6,714 nucleotides of DNA. Origin: Sulfurimonas sp. GTDB taxonomy: Bacteria; Campylobacterota; Campylobacteria; Campylobacterales; Sulfurimonadaceae. Below, piece after piece: positions 1 through 5,798 of this stretch. The notes below the pieces were generated by a model that was given only the letters and a program-made list of their open reading frames with translations, did no database searches and was not told where the DNA came from. The stretch is taken from NCBI GenBank assembly GCA_026988735.1, contig JALSKR010000268.1, forward strand, positions 1-6,714, read 5' to 3'. The position numbers and the translations under genes were made by a program. How positions within the stretch are numbered: position 1 is the stretch's first letter; the number at the start of each line of letters is the position of its first letter.

Positions 1-429
1 TTTAAATAATACAAACAATGTATAAAGTATAGTAATCTCGAAGAGAACAAAGGAAAATATTTTTAAAAAAGCAAGTGATTCAAAGCCGTTTATTATTGCC
101 AGCGGTGTAAAAATTTCCAAAAATGAGAGTATAAACAGAGCTGATGTGAGCAGTTGCAACTCTTTTGTTCTTTTTTTTTGTGTAAAGAGTAAAAAATGTA
201 CTACAACCATAACAAAAAGTCCAAAAGCAAAAATATGGGGCAGAATGATTTTAAGTATACCGCTTGATGTTTTAGGTGCTATAAAAAGTGCTTCATTCCC
301 AAGATAGTATGTTAATACAGCTTCGTTTGTAAAACCGATTTTAGATGAAAAAAGAACAGTGCTGCTTATAAGTAGCAGTATTGAAAAGAGAATAAAGTAA
401 AATATGGCGAAGTTATAGGCTCTTTGCAA
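1..429 (-). CDS. Small multi-helix membrane protein, paralogue of its upstream neighbour (partial, runs off left edge)
   Basis: An open frame of 143 codons has no stop before the window edge. The start chosen is TTG at 429-427 because a GGAG ribosome binding site (438-441) lies 8 nt upstream; an in-frame GTG at 471 has no such site. The start overlaps the end of the preceding gene by 17 bp, suggesting translational coupling. The product is very hydrophobic: helix about residues 6-28, a loop 29-60, then helices about 64-83, 92-113 and 119-142. The loop carries G32, T34, E36, V38, G44, N45, E46, F49 and P52, which match the neighbouring protein without gaps, so the two are paralogues. H65 and H78 sit at or in helix 2 and could be haem or metal ligands, but that is speculation. 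I do not recognise a named family. From context it may be the membrane partner of the FMN-binding protein two genes upstream. Confidence 0.8.
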   Translation of the reverse strand, partial: MQRAYNFAIFYFILFSILLLISSTVLFSSKIGFTNEAVLTYYLGNEALFIAPKTSSGILKIILPHIFAFGLFVMVVVHFLLFTQKKRTKELQLLTSALFILSFLEIFTPLAIINGFESLAFLKIFSFVLFEITILYTLFVLFK

Positions 430-895
430 AATTGAGACTCCATAAAGAATACAAAACCATGTAAAAGGCACAAAGATGCCATAAATAGTATGTCAACAGA
501 TAGATATATGTAAAAAAAGGATTTGCATAATATGCAAGAGGAAGTGTTATAAGCATAGTAAGTGCACTTAACATAACACTGTTCAGGCAAAAAAGTTTTA
601 AACTGTTACTTGCGCTCAAGCGAATAAATACAGCACTGAGGGTGAGGAGTATCATCATCATAAAAAATATTTTGGTATGAATATATTCCAAAAACGAAGC
701 TTGAGAAATAGGTTCTAAAAAGTTTTCTTCATCTCCAAAAAGTGTAATTTTTACCTGTTCGAAGGAAAGACCGAAGCTATTATAATCGACAAAGATCTCA
801 GCAATAAAATAAATAAGCATAAAAAGAAGCAAACCGTTGAGCATAGGCTTGATTGATTTGTCTTTTTTTAAATCCTTTATAAGAGTAAAGCGCAA
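413..895 (-). CDS. Four-helix membrane protein of unknown function
   Basis: This 160-residue integral membrane protein starts at TTG (895-893) directly after the stop codon of the FMN-binding protein gene, with an AAGGA site 7 nt upstream. Visible helices are about residues 18-37, 74-93, 101-123 and 128-152, after a short lysine-rich N-terminus that should be cytoplasmic. The loop between helices 1 and 2, probably periplasmic, carries G42, S44, E46, V48, G54, D55, E56, F59 and P62. The next gene repeats this pattern at identical spacing. H73 (start of helix 2) and H140 (helix 4) are candidate cofactor ligands, but no classical cytochrome b motif is evident. Zero spacing to the FMN-binding gene suggests joint work in membrane electron transfer to or from a periplasmic flavin; this is inferred from context. 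No family name is assigned. Confidence 0.85.
   Translation of the reverse strand: MRFTLIKDLKKDKSIKPMLNGLLLFMLIYFIAEIFVDYNSFGLSFEQVKITLFGDEENFLEPISQASFLEYIHTKIFFMMMILLTLSAVFIRLSASNSLKLFCLNSVMLSALTMLITLPLAYYANPFFTYIYLLTYYLWHLCAFYMVLYSLWSLNFAKSL
438..441 (-). promoter_or_regulatory. Ribosome binding site that decides a TTG start
   Basis: GGAG on the minus strand lies 8 nt before the TTG at 429-427, inside the end of the upstream coding region. It supports the TTG as the true start of the edge-truncated membrane protein and argues that the frame change here is a real gene boundary, not a frameshift. Confidence 0.6.
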
Positions 896-1417
896 TTATT
901 TATCCTTAAAAAGCATATTGTATATGGCAAATGCTATACGAGAACCATCTGTAAGACTTTTTGCACTCATTGTCGCCCCTGAGATATTTGTTATCTCCCG
1001 ATTGAGTTTGAGTACCTTGTCTGTTTTTCTGTTTTCAAACTGTTTCGTCCATCTTTTTGGCGGAAGATATTCGAGTGTTTCATTAAATGCAATGACTTCT
1101 ATCCCCTGTGAAACAGAGTCTTTGAAAAAATAGAGTGTTACTGCATTTTTGGAACGAACCTTTCTGTTAATTAGAATGCCGTATCCCAGTACTTTTCCAT
1201 CTTTTTTGGCTGTATAAATTCTATAAATTTTTGTAGTAAGTTTTACACCTGCATTTTTTTGTATTGTTTTGAATTTGTCATGTGTGAGCAGAATATTTTT
1301 TTTAGTAACTGTTGCATTGCGATCAAAATTTTCTTTCATTGCATCAATGGGTGATACAAGAAGCTGTGCTGATAATTGTTGTGTTAACAAGAGTATAAAG
1401 AGTGAAATATATTTCAT
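896..1417 (-). CDS. Exported FMN-binding domain protein (NqrC/RnfG-like flavoprotein)
   Basis: The 173-residue protein begins with a signal peptide (hydrophobic residues 4-13, likely cleavage near LSA at 15-17), so it should act in the periplasm. The C-terminal half resembles the FMN_bind domain of NqrC and RnfG: a GYGI strand near 78-81, GIEVIAFNET at 105-114, and the SGATMSA signature at 146-152. In that family the Thr of SGAT (here T149) is joined to FMN through a phosphoester bond by ApbE. The Asp usual three residues before SGAT is Asn (N144) here. Unlike NqrC/RnfG there is no other Nqr or Rnf subunit nearby. The protein is short, essentially one domain, and likely shuttles electrons outside the cytoplasm. 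It leads a three-gene unit with two small membrane proteins that follow directly, and has its own promoter. The ATG at 1417 has only a weak ribosome site. The electron donor and acceptor are unknown. Confidence 0.85.
   Translation of the reverse strand: MKYISLFILLLTQQLSAQLLVSPIDAMKENFDRNATVTKKNILLTHDKFKTIQKNAGVKLTTKIYRIYTAKKDGKVLGYGILINRKVRSKNAVTLYFFKDSVSQGIEVIAFNETLEYLPPKRWTKQFENRKTDKVLKLNREITNISGATMSAKSLTDGSRIAFAIYNMLFKDK
903..907 (-). promoter_or_regulatory. Ribosome binding site for a TTG start
   Basis: AAGGA lies 7 nt before the TTG at 895-893, within the last codons of the FMN-binding gene. It is the strongest reason to prefer TTG over the first in-frame ATG (residue 18), which would cut into the first membrane helix. 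Confidence 0.65.
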
Positions 1418-1448
1418 AGTTTGAGTCTTTTAATGTTTTATTTTTAAA

Positions 1449-1457
1449 ATTTTAGCA
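1449..1457 (-). promoter_or_regulatory. Extended -10 promoter of the FMN-binding gene unit
   Basis: TGCTAAAAT on the minus strand fits the extended -10 pattern (TGnTAtaaT) common in Campylobacterota. Transcription would begin near 1441, giving a leader of about 25 nt before the ATG at 1417. No -35 box is evident. The element directly follows the porin terminator and shares its T-rich tail. Confidence 0.5.
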
Positions 1458-1498
1458 AAATAATTGAGGTTTTGCAGTCAAATTGCTGCAAAACCTCA
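1457..1498 (-). terminator. Rho-independent terminator of the porin gene
   Basis: A perfect inverted repeat has arms at 1466-1477 and 1486-1497, separated by an 8-nt loop; a 13th pair (1465/1498) extends it. It begins 29 nt past the porin stop codon. On the minus strand it is followed by an imperfect T-rich run (AATTATTTT). The location and stem strength fit an intrinsic terminator, though the T tract is interrupted, so some readthrough into the FMN-binding gene is possible. Confidence 0.75.
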
Positions 1499-1526
1499 TA
1501 AAGGAGAAAATATGTCTGAATGTTTT

Positions 1527-2732
1527 TTAGAAAACAAAACCTAAAGAGATGCCGGTGATGTTCCCTGTAGCCACGTTGTCAGAGATTACATATTCAGCTT
1601 TGAGTACAACTTGCTCATGTGGAAAAAAGTTGATTCCAAGTGTAACATCTGTTGTAGCATCACCTGCTGTGCCACCGTTACTTACCTCTGATTGTGGATT
1701 GTAACGTTCATACTGTACAAAAAGAGGTGTTTTTTTGTCTGTTCCCAGCAAAGAGGCGACATTGTAACTTGCATTTAAGAAACCACCGTAGTTTGCTGTT
1801 ACCTGTTGACTGGCATTTGTGTCAACTCTCTTATTTTGCGCATAGGTACCGTAAACTCTGGCATTACCTATTTTATAATCAAGATGAACATCAAACATAA
1901 ACAGATCTTTAGAAAAATATGATGAAGCACCGATCAGCAAACCGCTTGTTCCGGTGTAATCAACTCTTACCTGTCCTGCTGCATCCGGATTTTTTACTAA
2001 ACGTCCACTGCCACGACCGTTTCTTACCCATTTGTCTCCAGTGTCTGTTATTTGTAGTGCTGTGATAATAGAAGCTTTGTACTCTATACCATCTGCAATC
2101 TCACCGTAAACCATTGCGCCCGAAGTATTCCATGTTGTCGGAATAACATACTTCGCTGTGTTTGGACGTTGTATCGTTGTAAAAAGTGTCGGTTCATGTT
2201 GCTCATTCATTAAACCCATTGGGAGTAAGAAGTTACCAAGACGTGCATTGAAATTTTTGTTTCCTATAAAGTCAAGATACATAAACTCAACAGCTACAGT
2301 ATCACCGGTAGCACCTGTACTCGTAGCTTTTACACCGCCGCCTTCATATTCAAGTTCGGAGTTTAAGATTATATTGTCAGAAAATTTATATCCGAAATAT
2401 GTGATAAATCTTTTTATTTGAGTTTCTGAACCTGCTTTTTGACTGCTTGAGTAGTACATTTCACCGTATCCACCAATACTTAATGGTGATTTTGAGTAGT
2501 AAACTTTAGAGGCAGCACTACCCAAACCTGTATATCGTTTTGTTTCATCAACTTTGGTATAATTAAAACCGGTTTTCAAATCACTTGTTTCATCAACAAG
2601 AATTTGTGTCATTTCTTTGAGATCTTTTACTTCTTGCTGAAGCTTCAGTATATCTGTTTTATCATTCCCAAAAGAGGCACTGCTTACTAATAACATACTC
2701 GCTAAGGCTAGTGAGATTTTTGATTTTTTCAT
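1527..2732 (-). CDS. Outer-membrane beta-barrel porin (OprO/OprP-like)
   Basis: The 401-residue protein has a clear signal peptide (KKSK, then a hydrophobic stretch to about residue 22). A short heptad-like segment follows at about 25-55 (LKLQQEVKDLKEMTQ), probably a coiled coil that trimerises or contacts peptidoglycan. The rest alternates polar and hydrophobic residues with many Tyr and Gly, as in beta strands, and ends in GFVF, the C-terminal Phe expected for BAM-dependent barrel insertion. The segment ARLGNFLLPMGLMNEQHEP resembles the phosphate-selective porin O/P family (PF07396-like), but the family name does not prove phosphate as the substrate. The ATG start has an AAAGGA site 6 nt upstream. 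The gene is apparently monocistronic, with its own TATAAT promoter, a possible Fur-type operator in its leader, and a terminator. The barrel assignment is firm; the substrate is unknown. Confidence 0.85.
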   Translation of the reverse strand: MKKSKISLALASMLLVSSASFGNDKTDILKLQQEVKDLKEMTQILVDETSDLKTGFNYTKVDETKRYTGLGSAASKVYYSKSPLSIGGYGEMYYSSSQKAGSETQIKRFITYFGYKFSDNIILNSELEYEGGGVKATSTGATGDTVAVEFMYLDFIGNKNFNARLGNFLLPMGLMNEQHEPTLFTTIQRPNTAKYVIPTTWNTSGAMVYGEIADGIEYKASIITALQITDTGDKWVRNGRGSGRLVKNPDAAGQVRVDYTGTSGLLIGASSYFSKDLFMFDVHLDYKIGNARVYGTYAQNKRVDTNASQQVTANYGGFLNASYNVASLLGTDKKTPLFVQYERYNPQSEVSNGGTAGDATTDVTLGINFFPHEQVVLKAEYVISDNVATGNITGISLGFVF

Positions 2733-2754
2733 TTTTTATCCTTTGTATTGATTA

Positions 2755-2769
2755 TGATATTGAATATCA
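2755..2769. promoter_or_regulatory. 15-bp palindrome in the porin leader, Fur-box-like
   Basis: TGATATTGAATATCA is a perfect 7-1-7 inverted repeat. It matches the Fur 7-1-7 consensus TGATAATnATTATCA at 13 of 15 positions; the two differences are a symmetric swap. It lies between the predicted porin transcription start (near 2783) and its ribosome site, a position where a bound repressor would block transcription. It could instead serve another dimeric regulator, or be a chance palindrome in AT-rich DNA. Confidence 0.4.
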
Positions 2770-2789
2770 AAACCTTTTTGAATGCAGAA

Positions 2790-2795
2790 ATTATA
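2790..2795 (-). promoter_or_regulatory. -10 box of the porin promoter
   Basis: A perfect TATAAT on the minus strand predicts a start near 2783 and a leader of about 50 nt. Upstream lies an A/T-rich run, with no good -35 at the usual spacing. This is typical of sigma-70 promoters in Campylobacterota. Confidence 0.6.
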
Positions 2796-2824
2796 TACTT
2801 TTTTTATAAAACTAATCTTAATTG

Positions 2825-2839
2825 TGATAATTATTATTG
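2825..2839. promoter_or_regulatory. Second Fur-box-like site between the divergent promoters
   Basis: TGATAATTATTATTG matches the Fur 7-1-7 consensus at 13 of 15 positions, with an exact left half (TGATAAT) and mismatches only in the last two bases. It lies just upstream of the porin promoter and overlaps the possible -35 (TTGATT, 2837-2842) of the rightward operon, so one bound protein could affect both. AT-rich background makes chance matches possible. Confidence 0.4.
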
Positions 2840-2857
2840 ATTTAAAAGTAGAATCTT

Positions 2858-2866
2858 TGATATAAT
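2858..2866 (+). promoter_or_regulatory. Extended -10 promoter of the rightward operon
   Basis: TGATATAAT is a perfect extended -10 (TGnTATAAT). A possible -35, TTGATT at 2837-2842, stands 18 bp upstream of the hexamer. Transcription would start near 2873, leaving about 20 nt before the ATG at 2893. That leader is a run of A followed by GAGAGT, a modest ribosome site. Confidence 0.6.
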
Positions 2867-2892
2867 AAAGAAAAAAAATAGATTGAGAGTGT

Positions 2893-3615
2893 ATGAGAGA
2901 AATATTTTTAAGAAATGAAGACGGAACAAATGTGTCTATAGAAGTTGATTTGCATGCCTATGCCTATAGTAATAAGTATGGATGGTTATTGAGTGTGTTT
3001 ATAAAATTTGATGCTCTTGATGAGAGTGCTACAGGGTTTGAAGAGTTTTTGGATACAAAAGAATCATTGATAATTGCACTGAAACATGAAGATAAGGCAA
3101 AATATGTCGGTTCAAGAGTTGTCGATGGCTGGAGTGAGTTCTATTTTTATGCGGCTGACTCCAAAGGTTTGGATGCACTTGTAACAAATATACTCAAACC
3201 AGCTAACTATATATATGAAAGTAATGTAGTTCGTGACACAAAATGGGATTTTCATTATAAAAACCTTGCTCCAAATGAACTGGAACTGTGCCATATACAG
3301 AGTGAAAAAATTATATTTTTACTCAAAGAGGAGGGTGACAATCTGGAAATTCCACGTGTTGTTGAACATTATGTCTCTTTTGACACACCTACACAAAAAA
3401 ATAAATTTATAAATTCTTTGGAGCTTGAAGGTTTCAGTTTTAAAGATGAAATCAGCAGTGATGAGTTTGAAAACGGGATAGCTCTTGTCAAAACACATGC
3501 AGTGACATCAGAAGAAGTTAAAAAAGTTGTCAATGAACTTTTTGAAGCAATAAAAAAAGAGCAGGGCTATTATGAAGGCTGGAGCACACTTTTAGCACAC
3601 GAAGAAAATGTTTAA
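2893..3615 (+). CDS. DUF695-RraB-like two-domain protein
   Basis: The 240-residue soluble, acidic protein has no signal peptide or membrane segment. Residues about 20-125 resemble DUF695: WLLSVFIKFD at 31-40, RVVDGWSEFYFYA at 75-87, and the VRDTKWDFHY block at 113-122. After the LAP linker, residues about 132-235 resemble RraB, the regulator of RNase E activity: PRVVEHYVSFDTPTQKNKF near 154-172, the LELEGF turn at 176-181, and the C-terminal GYYEGW at 225-230, which mirrors the usual GYDGW ending. RraB in Escherichia coli binds the RNase E scaffold region and alters mRNA decay. Campylobacterota are generally described as using RNase J and RNase Y instead, so the partner here is uncertain. It is the first gene of the rightward operon and overlaps the next by 8 bp. 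Domain assignment was made by eye and is fairly confident; the role is inferred. Confidence 0.75.
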   Translation: MREIFLRNEDGTNVSIEVDLHAYAYSNKYGWLLSVFIKFDALDESATGFEEFLDTKESLIIALKHEDKAKYVGSRVVDGWSEFYFYAADSKGLDALVTNILKPANYIYESNVVRDTKWDFHYKNLAPNELELCHIQSEKIIFLLKEEGDNLEIPRVVEHYVSFDTPTQKNKFINSLELEGFSFKDEISSDEFENGIALVKTHAVTSEEVKKVVNELFEAIKKEQGYYEGWSTLLAHEENV

Positions 3616-5437
3616 AATAGCAGGTGTTATTAACTACCTTGCAGTAGTTTTTCTTAATGCTTTTACAGACCTTGGACATAAAATCATCATTCAAAACACT
3701 ATCTTCAAGGTTTACGACGGCAGCACCCAGATTGTACTGACAGCAATTGTCAATGCTTTGGTTTTACTGCCGTTTATTTTGATTTTTTCTCCTTCTGGCT
3801 TTTTGGCGGACAGATTTGCAAAAAATAAAATCATGGAGTATGCTGCTGCTTTTGCTGTCGTCATAACATTGGGCATAACCTATGCCTATTATCACGGGTA
3901 TTTTGTTTTTGCTTTCGTTTTAACCTTTCTACTTGCGATGCAGAGTGCAATTTATGGTCCGGCAAAATATGGCTATATTAAAGAACTGGTGGGTGTTAAA
4001 TTTCTCAGTGCCGGCAACAGTGCTGTTCAGGCTGTTACTACAGTAGCAATTCTTGGCGGTATTATTTTTTATACAATTCTTTTTGAAGGAATGTATGATG
4101 ATTCTCTTGCGAGTGAATCTCAGATTTTACAAAAAATTGCCCCTTTGGGATGGCTTTTGGTTGCTGGCTCACTTATTGAATGGTTTTTGGCTTCCAAATT
4201 GCCAAACAAGATGATAGAGGCAAGCAAGCGTGACTTTCGATTAAAAAAGTATATGAGTGGTGTCTATCTTTTTAAAAATTTAAAAACAGTAACACGAAAC
4301 AGAGAAATTTTTGATGCTATTTTGGCACTCAGCCTTTTTTGGTCCATATCACAGGTTGTTTTGGCAGTATTTGGCGAATATGCAAAAGATGCTTTACATG
4401 TAACCAATACCATCTATGTGCAGGGTGTTATGGCGCTTGCGGGAATCGGTATAGTTATAGGGTCTGTTATGGTTGCAAAACTTTCCCGGTTTTATATCAA
4501 TGTCGGTCTGGCCGGCATCGGTGCAACACTTATTACCCTTATTGTTTTTAGTGTTCCGTTTTTACACTCTATGACACTCATCGCGATTATATTTACTCTG
4601 TTTGGTATTTTTGCGGCATTTATACTGGTGCCGTTAAATGCACGTATTCAGTATCTGGCTTCGCGTGTGCATCTTGGAATCATTTTAGCGGCAAATAACT
4701 TTATACAAAATATATTTATGTTTACTTTTTTACTGCTTACGACTCTCTTTGCCTATTTTGGCATGAATGCGGAGTTGCTTTTTTATTTTATGGGTTTTGT
4801 CGGTCTTTATTTGATACGAAAGCTCTATAAAAGATATGTTATCGAGATGTTTTTTTCACTCATGGGCTTGATTGGGGCACTCAGACATAAGTATATTTAT
4901 ATCGGTTTGGAAAATATTCCACAGAATAAAGCTGTCTTACTGCTTGGTAATCATGTAAGCTGGCTTGATTGGATTTTATTGCAGCTTCCTTTGCAAAGAC
5001 GCATAAACTATATGATGGACAAAGATATTTACAACTGGAAATTTTTTCATCCGATTTTTAAAAAAGGAGAAGCTATTCCTCTCTCACCCAGAGCCTTTAA
5101 AGACGCGATAAAAGAAGCGCATAAAAGGTTACAAAAAGGGAGTGTTGTAGCACTCTTTCCAGAAGGTGAAATATCAAAAGACGGCAAAATCCATGAATTC
5201 AAAAGAGGCTATGAGCTTATTGTAAAAGATTATGACGGTGTAATTGTTCCTTTTTATATAGGAAAGGGAATATTTGGCAGTTCTTTTGCAAAATACAAGC
5301 CAAAAGGAACAAACAGGAATATTTTTAAGCGCAGAATAGTTAAAATCTATTTTGGAAATCCTCTGCCAATAGACACAAAAGCCAAAGAGTTACAAGAAAT
5401 AATTTTACAAATGAGAGAAAAATATGAAGCTGAATAA
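3608..5437 (+). CDS. MFS lysophospholipid transporter fused to PlsC acyltransferase (LplT-Aas-like)
   Basis: This is a 609-residue fusion. Residues 1-410 form an MFS transporter of about twelve helices, with the loop 2-3 signature GFLADRFAKNK at 64-74, most like LplT, which flips lysophospholipids inward. Residues about 420-605 form a PlsC acyltransferase with all four blocks: H449xxxxD454 (NHVSWLD), GEAIPLSPR at 487-495, FPEGE at 517-521, and VPFY at 547-550. H449/D454 would be the catalytic pair and E519 would help bind phosphate. In Aas-type proteins a C-terminal AMP-binding domain activates fatty acid for the acyltransferase; here the protein stops after PlsC, so the acyl donor must come from elsewhere, probably acyl-ACP. 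The likely role is inner-membrane rescue of lysophospholipids; a PlsC-like step on lysophosphatidic acid is the alternative. It overlaps the upstream gene by 8 bp and dgkA by 14 bp, so it is translationally coupled. Fold and motifs are firm; the substrate is inferred. Confidence 0.88.
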   Translation: MFKIAGVINYLAVVFLNAFTDLGHKIIIQNTIFKVYDGSTQIVLTAIVNALVLLPFILIFSPSGFLADRFAKNKIMEYAAAFAVVITLGITYAYYHGYFVFAFVLTFLLAMQSAIYGPAKYGYIKELVGVKFLSAGNSAVQAVTTVAILGGIIFYTILFEGMYDDSLASESQILQKIAPLGWLLVAGSLIEWFLASKLPNKMIEASKRDFRLKKYMSGVYLFKNLKTVTRNREIFDAILALSLFWSISQVVLAVFGEYAKDALHVTNTIYVQGVMALAGIGIVIGSVMVAKLSRFYINVGLAGIGATLITLIVFSVPFLHSMTLIAIIFTLFGIFAAFILVPLNARIQYLASRVHLGIILAANNFIQNIFMFTFLLLTTLFAYFGMNAELLFYFMGFVGLYLIRKLYKRYVIEMFFSLMGLIGALRHKYIYIGLENIPQNKAVLLLGNHVSWLDWILLQLPLQRRINYMMDKDIYNWKFFHPIFKKGEAIPLSPRAFKDAIKEAHKRLQKGSVVALFPEGEISKDGKIHEFKRGYELIVKDYDGVIVPFYIGKGIFGSSFAKYKPKGTNRNIFKRRIVKIYFGNPLPIDTKAKELQEIILQMREKYEAE

Positions 5438-5798
5438 ACCAAAACACAATCTTTATAAAAACGGCATGTATGCAGTAGAAGGTTTTATAGATATAGTAAA
5501 GAATGAAACATCTTTCAAGTGGCAGCTTTTTATGCTTTTGGTAATGGGCGTTGCTGCCTGGGTTTTACCTGTAAACTTTGTCCACTCAAGTATACTGTTT
5601 ATCTCACTTTTTATACCTGTTTTGGCGGAAGTTGCAAACAGTGCTATTGAACGGGTTGTTGATTTGGTGACAAATGAGTATCATATCTTGGCAAAGCAGG
5701 CTAAAGATGCCGGTGCAACTTTGGTTTTACTGAGTTTGTTGGTTACGCTTATGATATGGATTTTTACATTAGTAGATGCATTTAGGGAGAATTTATAA
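5424..5798 (+). CDS. dgkA: Diacylglycerol kinase DgkA
   Basis: This 124-residue inner-membrane enzyme has three helices (about 33-49, 53-70 and 97-117) after an amphipathic N-terminus. It phosphorylates diacylglycerol with ATP to phosphatidic acid, recycling the diacylglycerol left when head groups are moved to periplasmic glycans or lipid A. The family signature AEVANSAIERVVD is at 68-80. E28, E69, N72, E76, D80, K94 and D95 fall at the same numbers as in Escherichia coli DgkA, so every key active-site residue is present, and the length matches. It starts 14 bp inside the acyltransferase gene, and its stop shares a base with the next start (TAATG). Pairing with a phospholipid re-acylation enzyme fits a membrane lipid salvage function. 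Confidence 0.95.
   Translation: MKLNKPKHNLYKNGMYAVEGFIDIVKNETSFKWQLFMLLVMGVAAWVLPVNFVHSSILFISLFIPVLAEVANSAIERVVDLVTNEYHILAKQAKDAGATLVLLSLLVTLMIWIFTLVDAFRENL
5784..5789 (+). promoter_or_regulatory. Ribosome binding site of the dehydrogenase gene
   Basis: AGGGAG lies inside the end of dgkA, 8 nt before the ATG at 5798. It fixes the start of the following gene, which overlaps the dgkA stop by one base. Confidence 0.65.

Noticed and set aside
413..429. Frameshift splitting one larger membrane protein
   Set aside because: The two halves are homologous to each other and each is a complete helical unit. The second has its own ribosome site, so two genes explain the data better than one broken gene.
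366..590. 74-residue open frame on the minus strand
   Set aside because: It lies across two better supported membrane protein genes in other frames; it is Cys/Tyr-rich with no domain and no convincing ribosome site.
837..1133. 98-residue plus-strand frame
   Set aside because: It is antisense to the FMN-binding and membrane protein genes, both well supported.
1512..1544. Ten-codon plus-strand mini-ORF behind a strong AAGGAG
   Set aside because: The ribosome site looks good but the ORF is tiny, overlaps the porin 3' end antisense, and no plus-strand promoter is visible. Probably chance.
1694..1900. 68-residue plus-strand frame
   Set aside because: It is an antisense shadow within the porin gene with no recognisable domain.
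2158..2421. 87-residue plus-strand frame
   Set aside because: It is an antisense shadow within the porin gene.
2755..2769. FNR/CRP-type site
   Set aside because: The TGAT and ATCA half-sites are 7 bases apart, not the spacing of TTGAT-N4-ATCAA; the 7-1-7 Fur geometry fits better.
4339..4551. 70-residue plus-strand frame
   Set aside because: It is out of frame within the MFS domain coding region; the Cys/Tyr-rich composition is a typical shadow.
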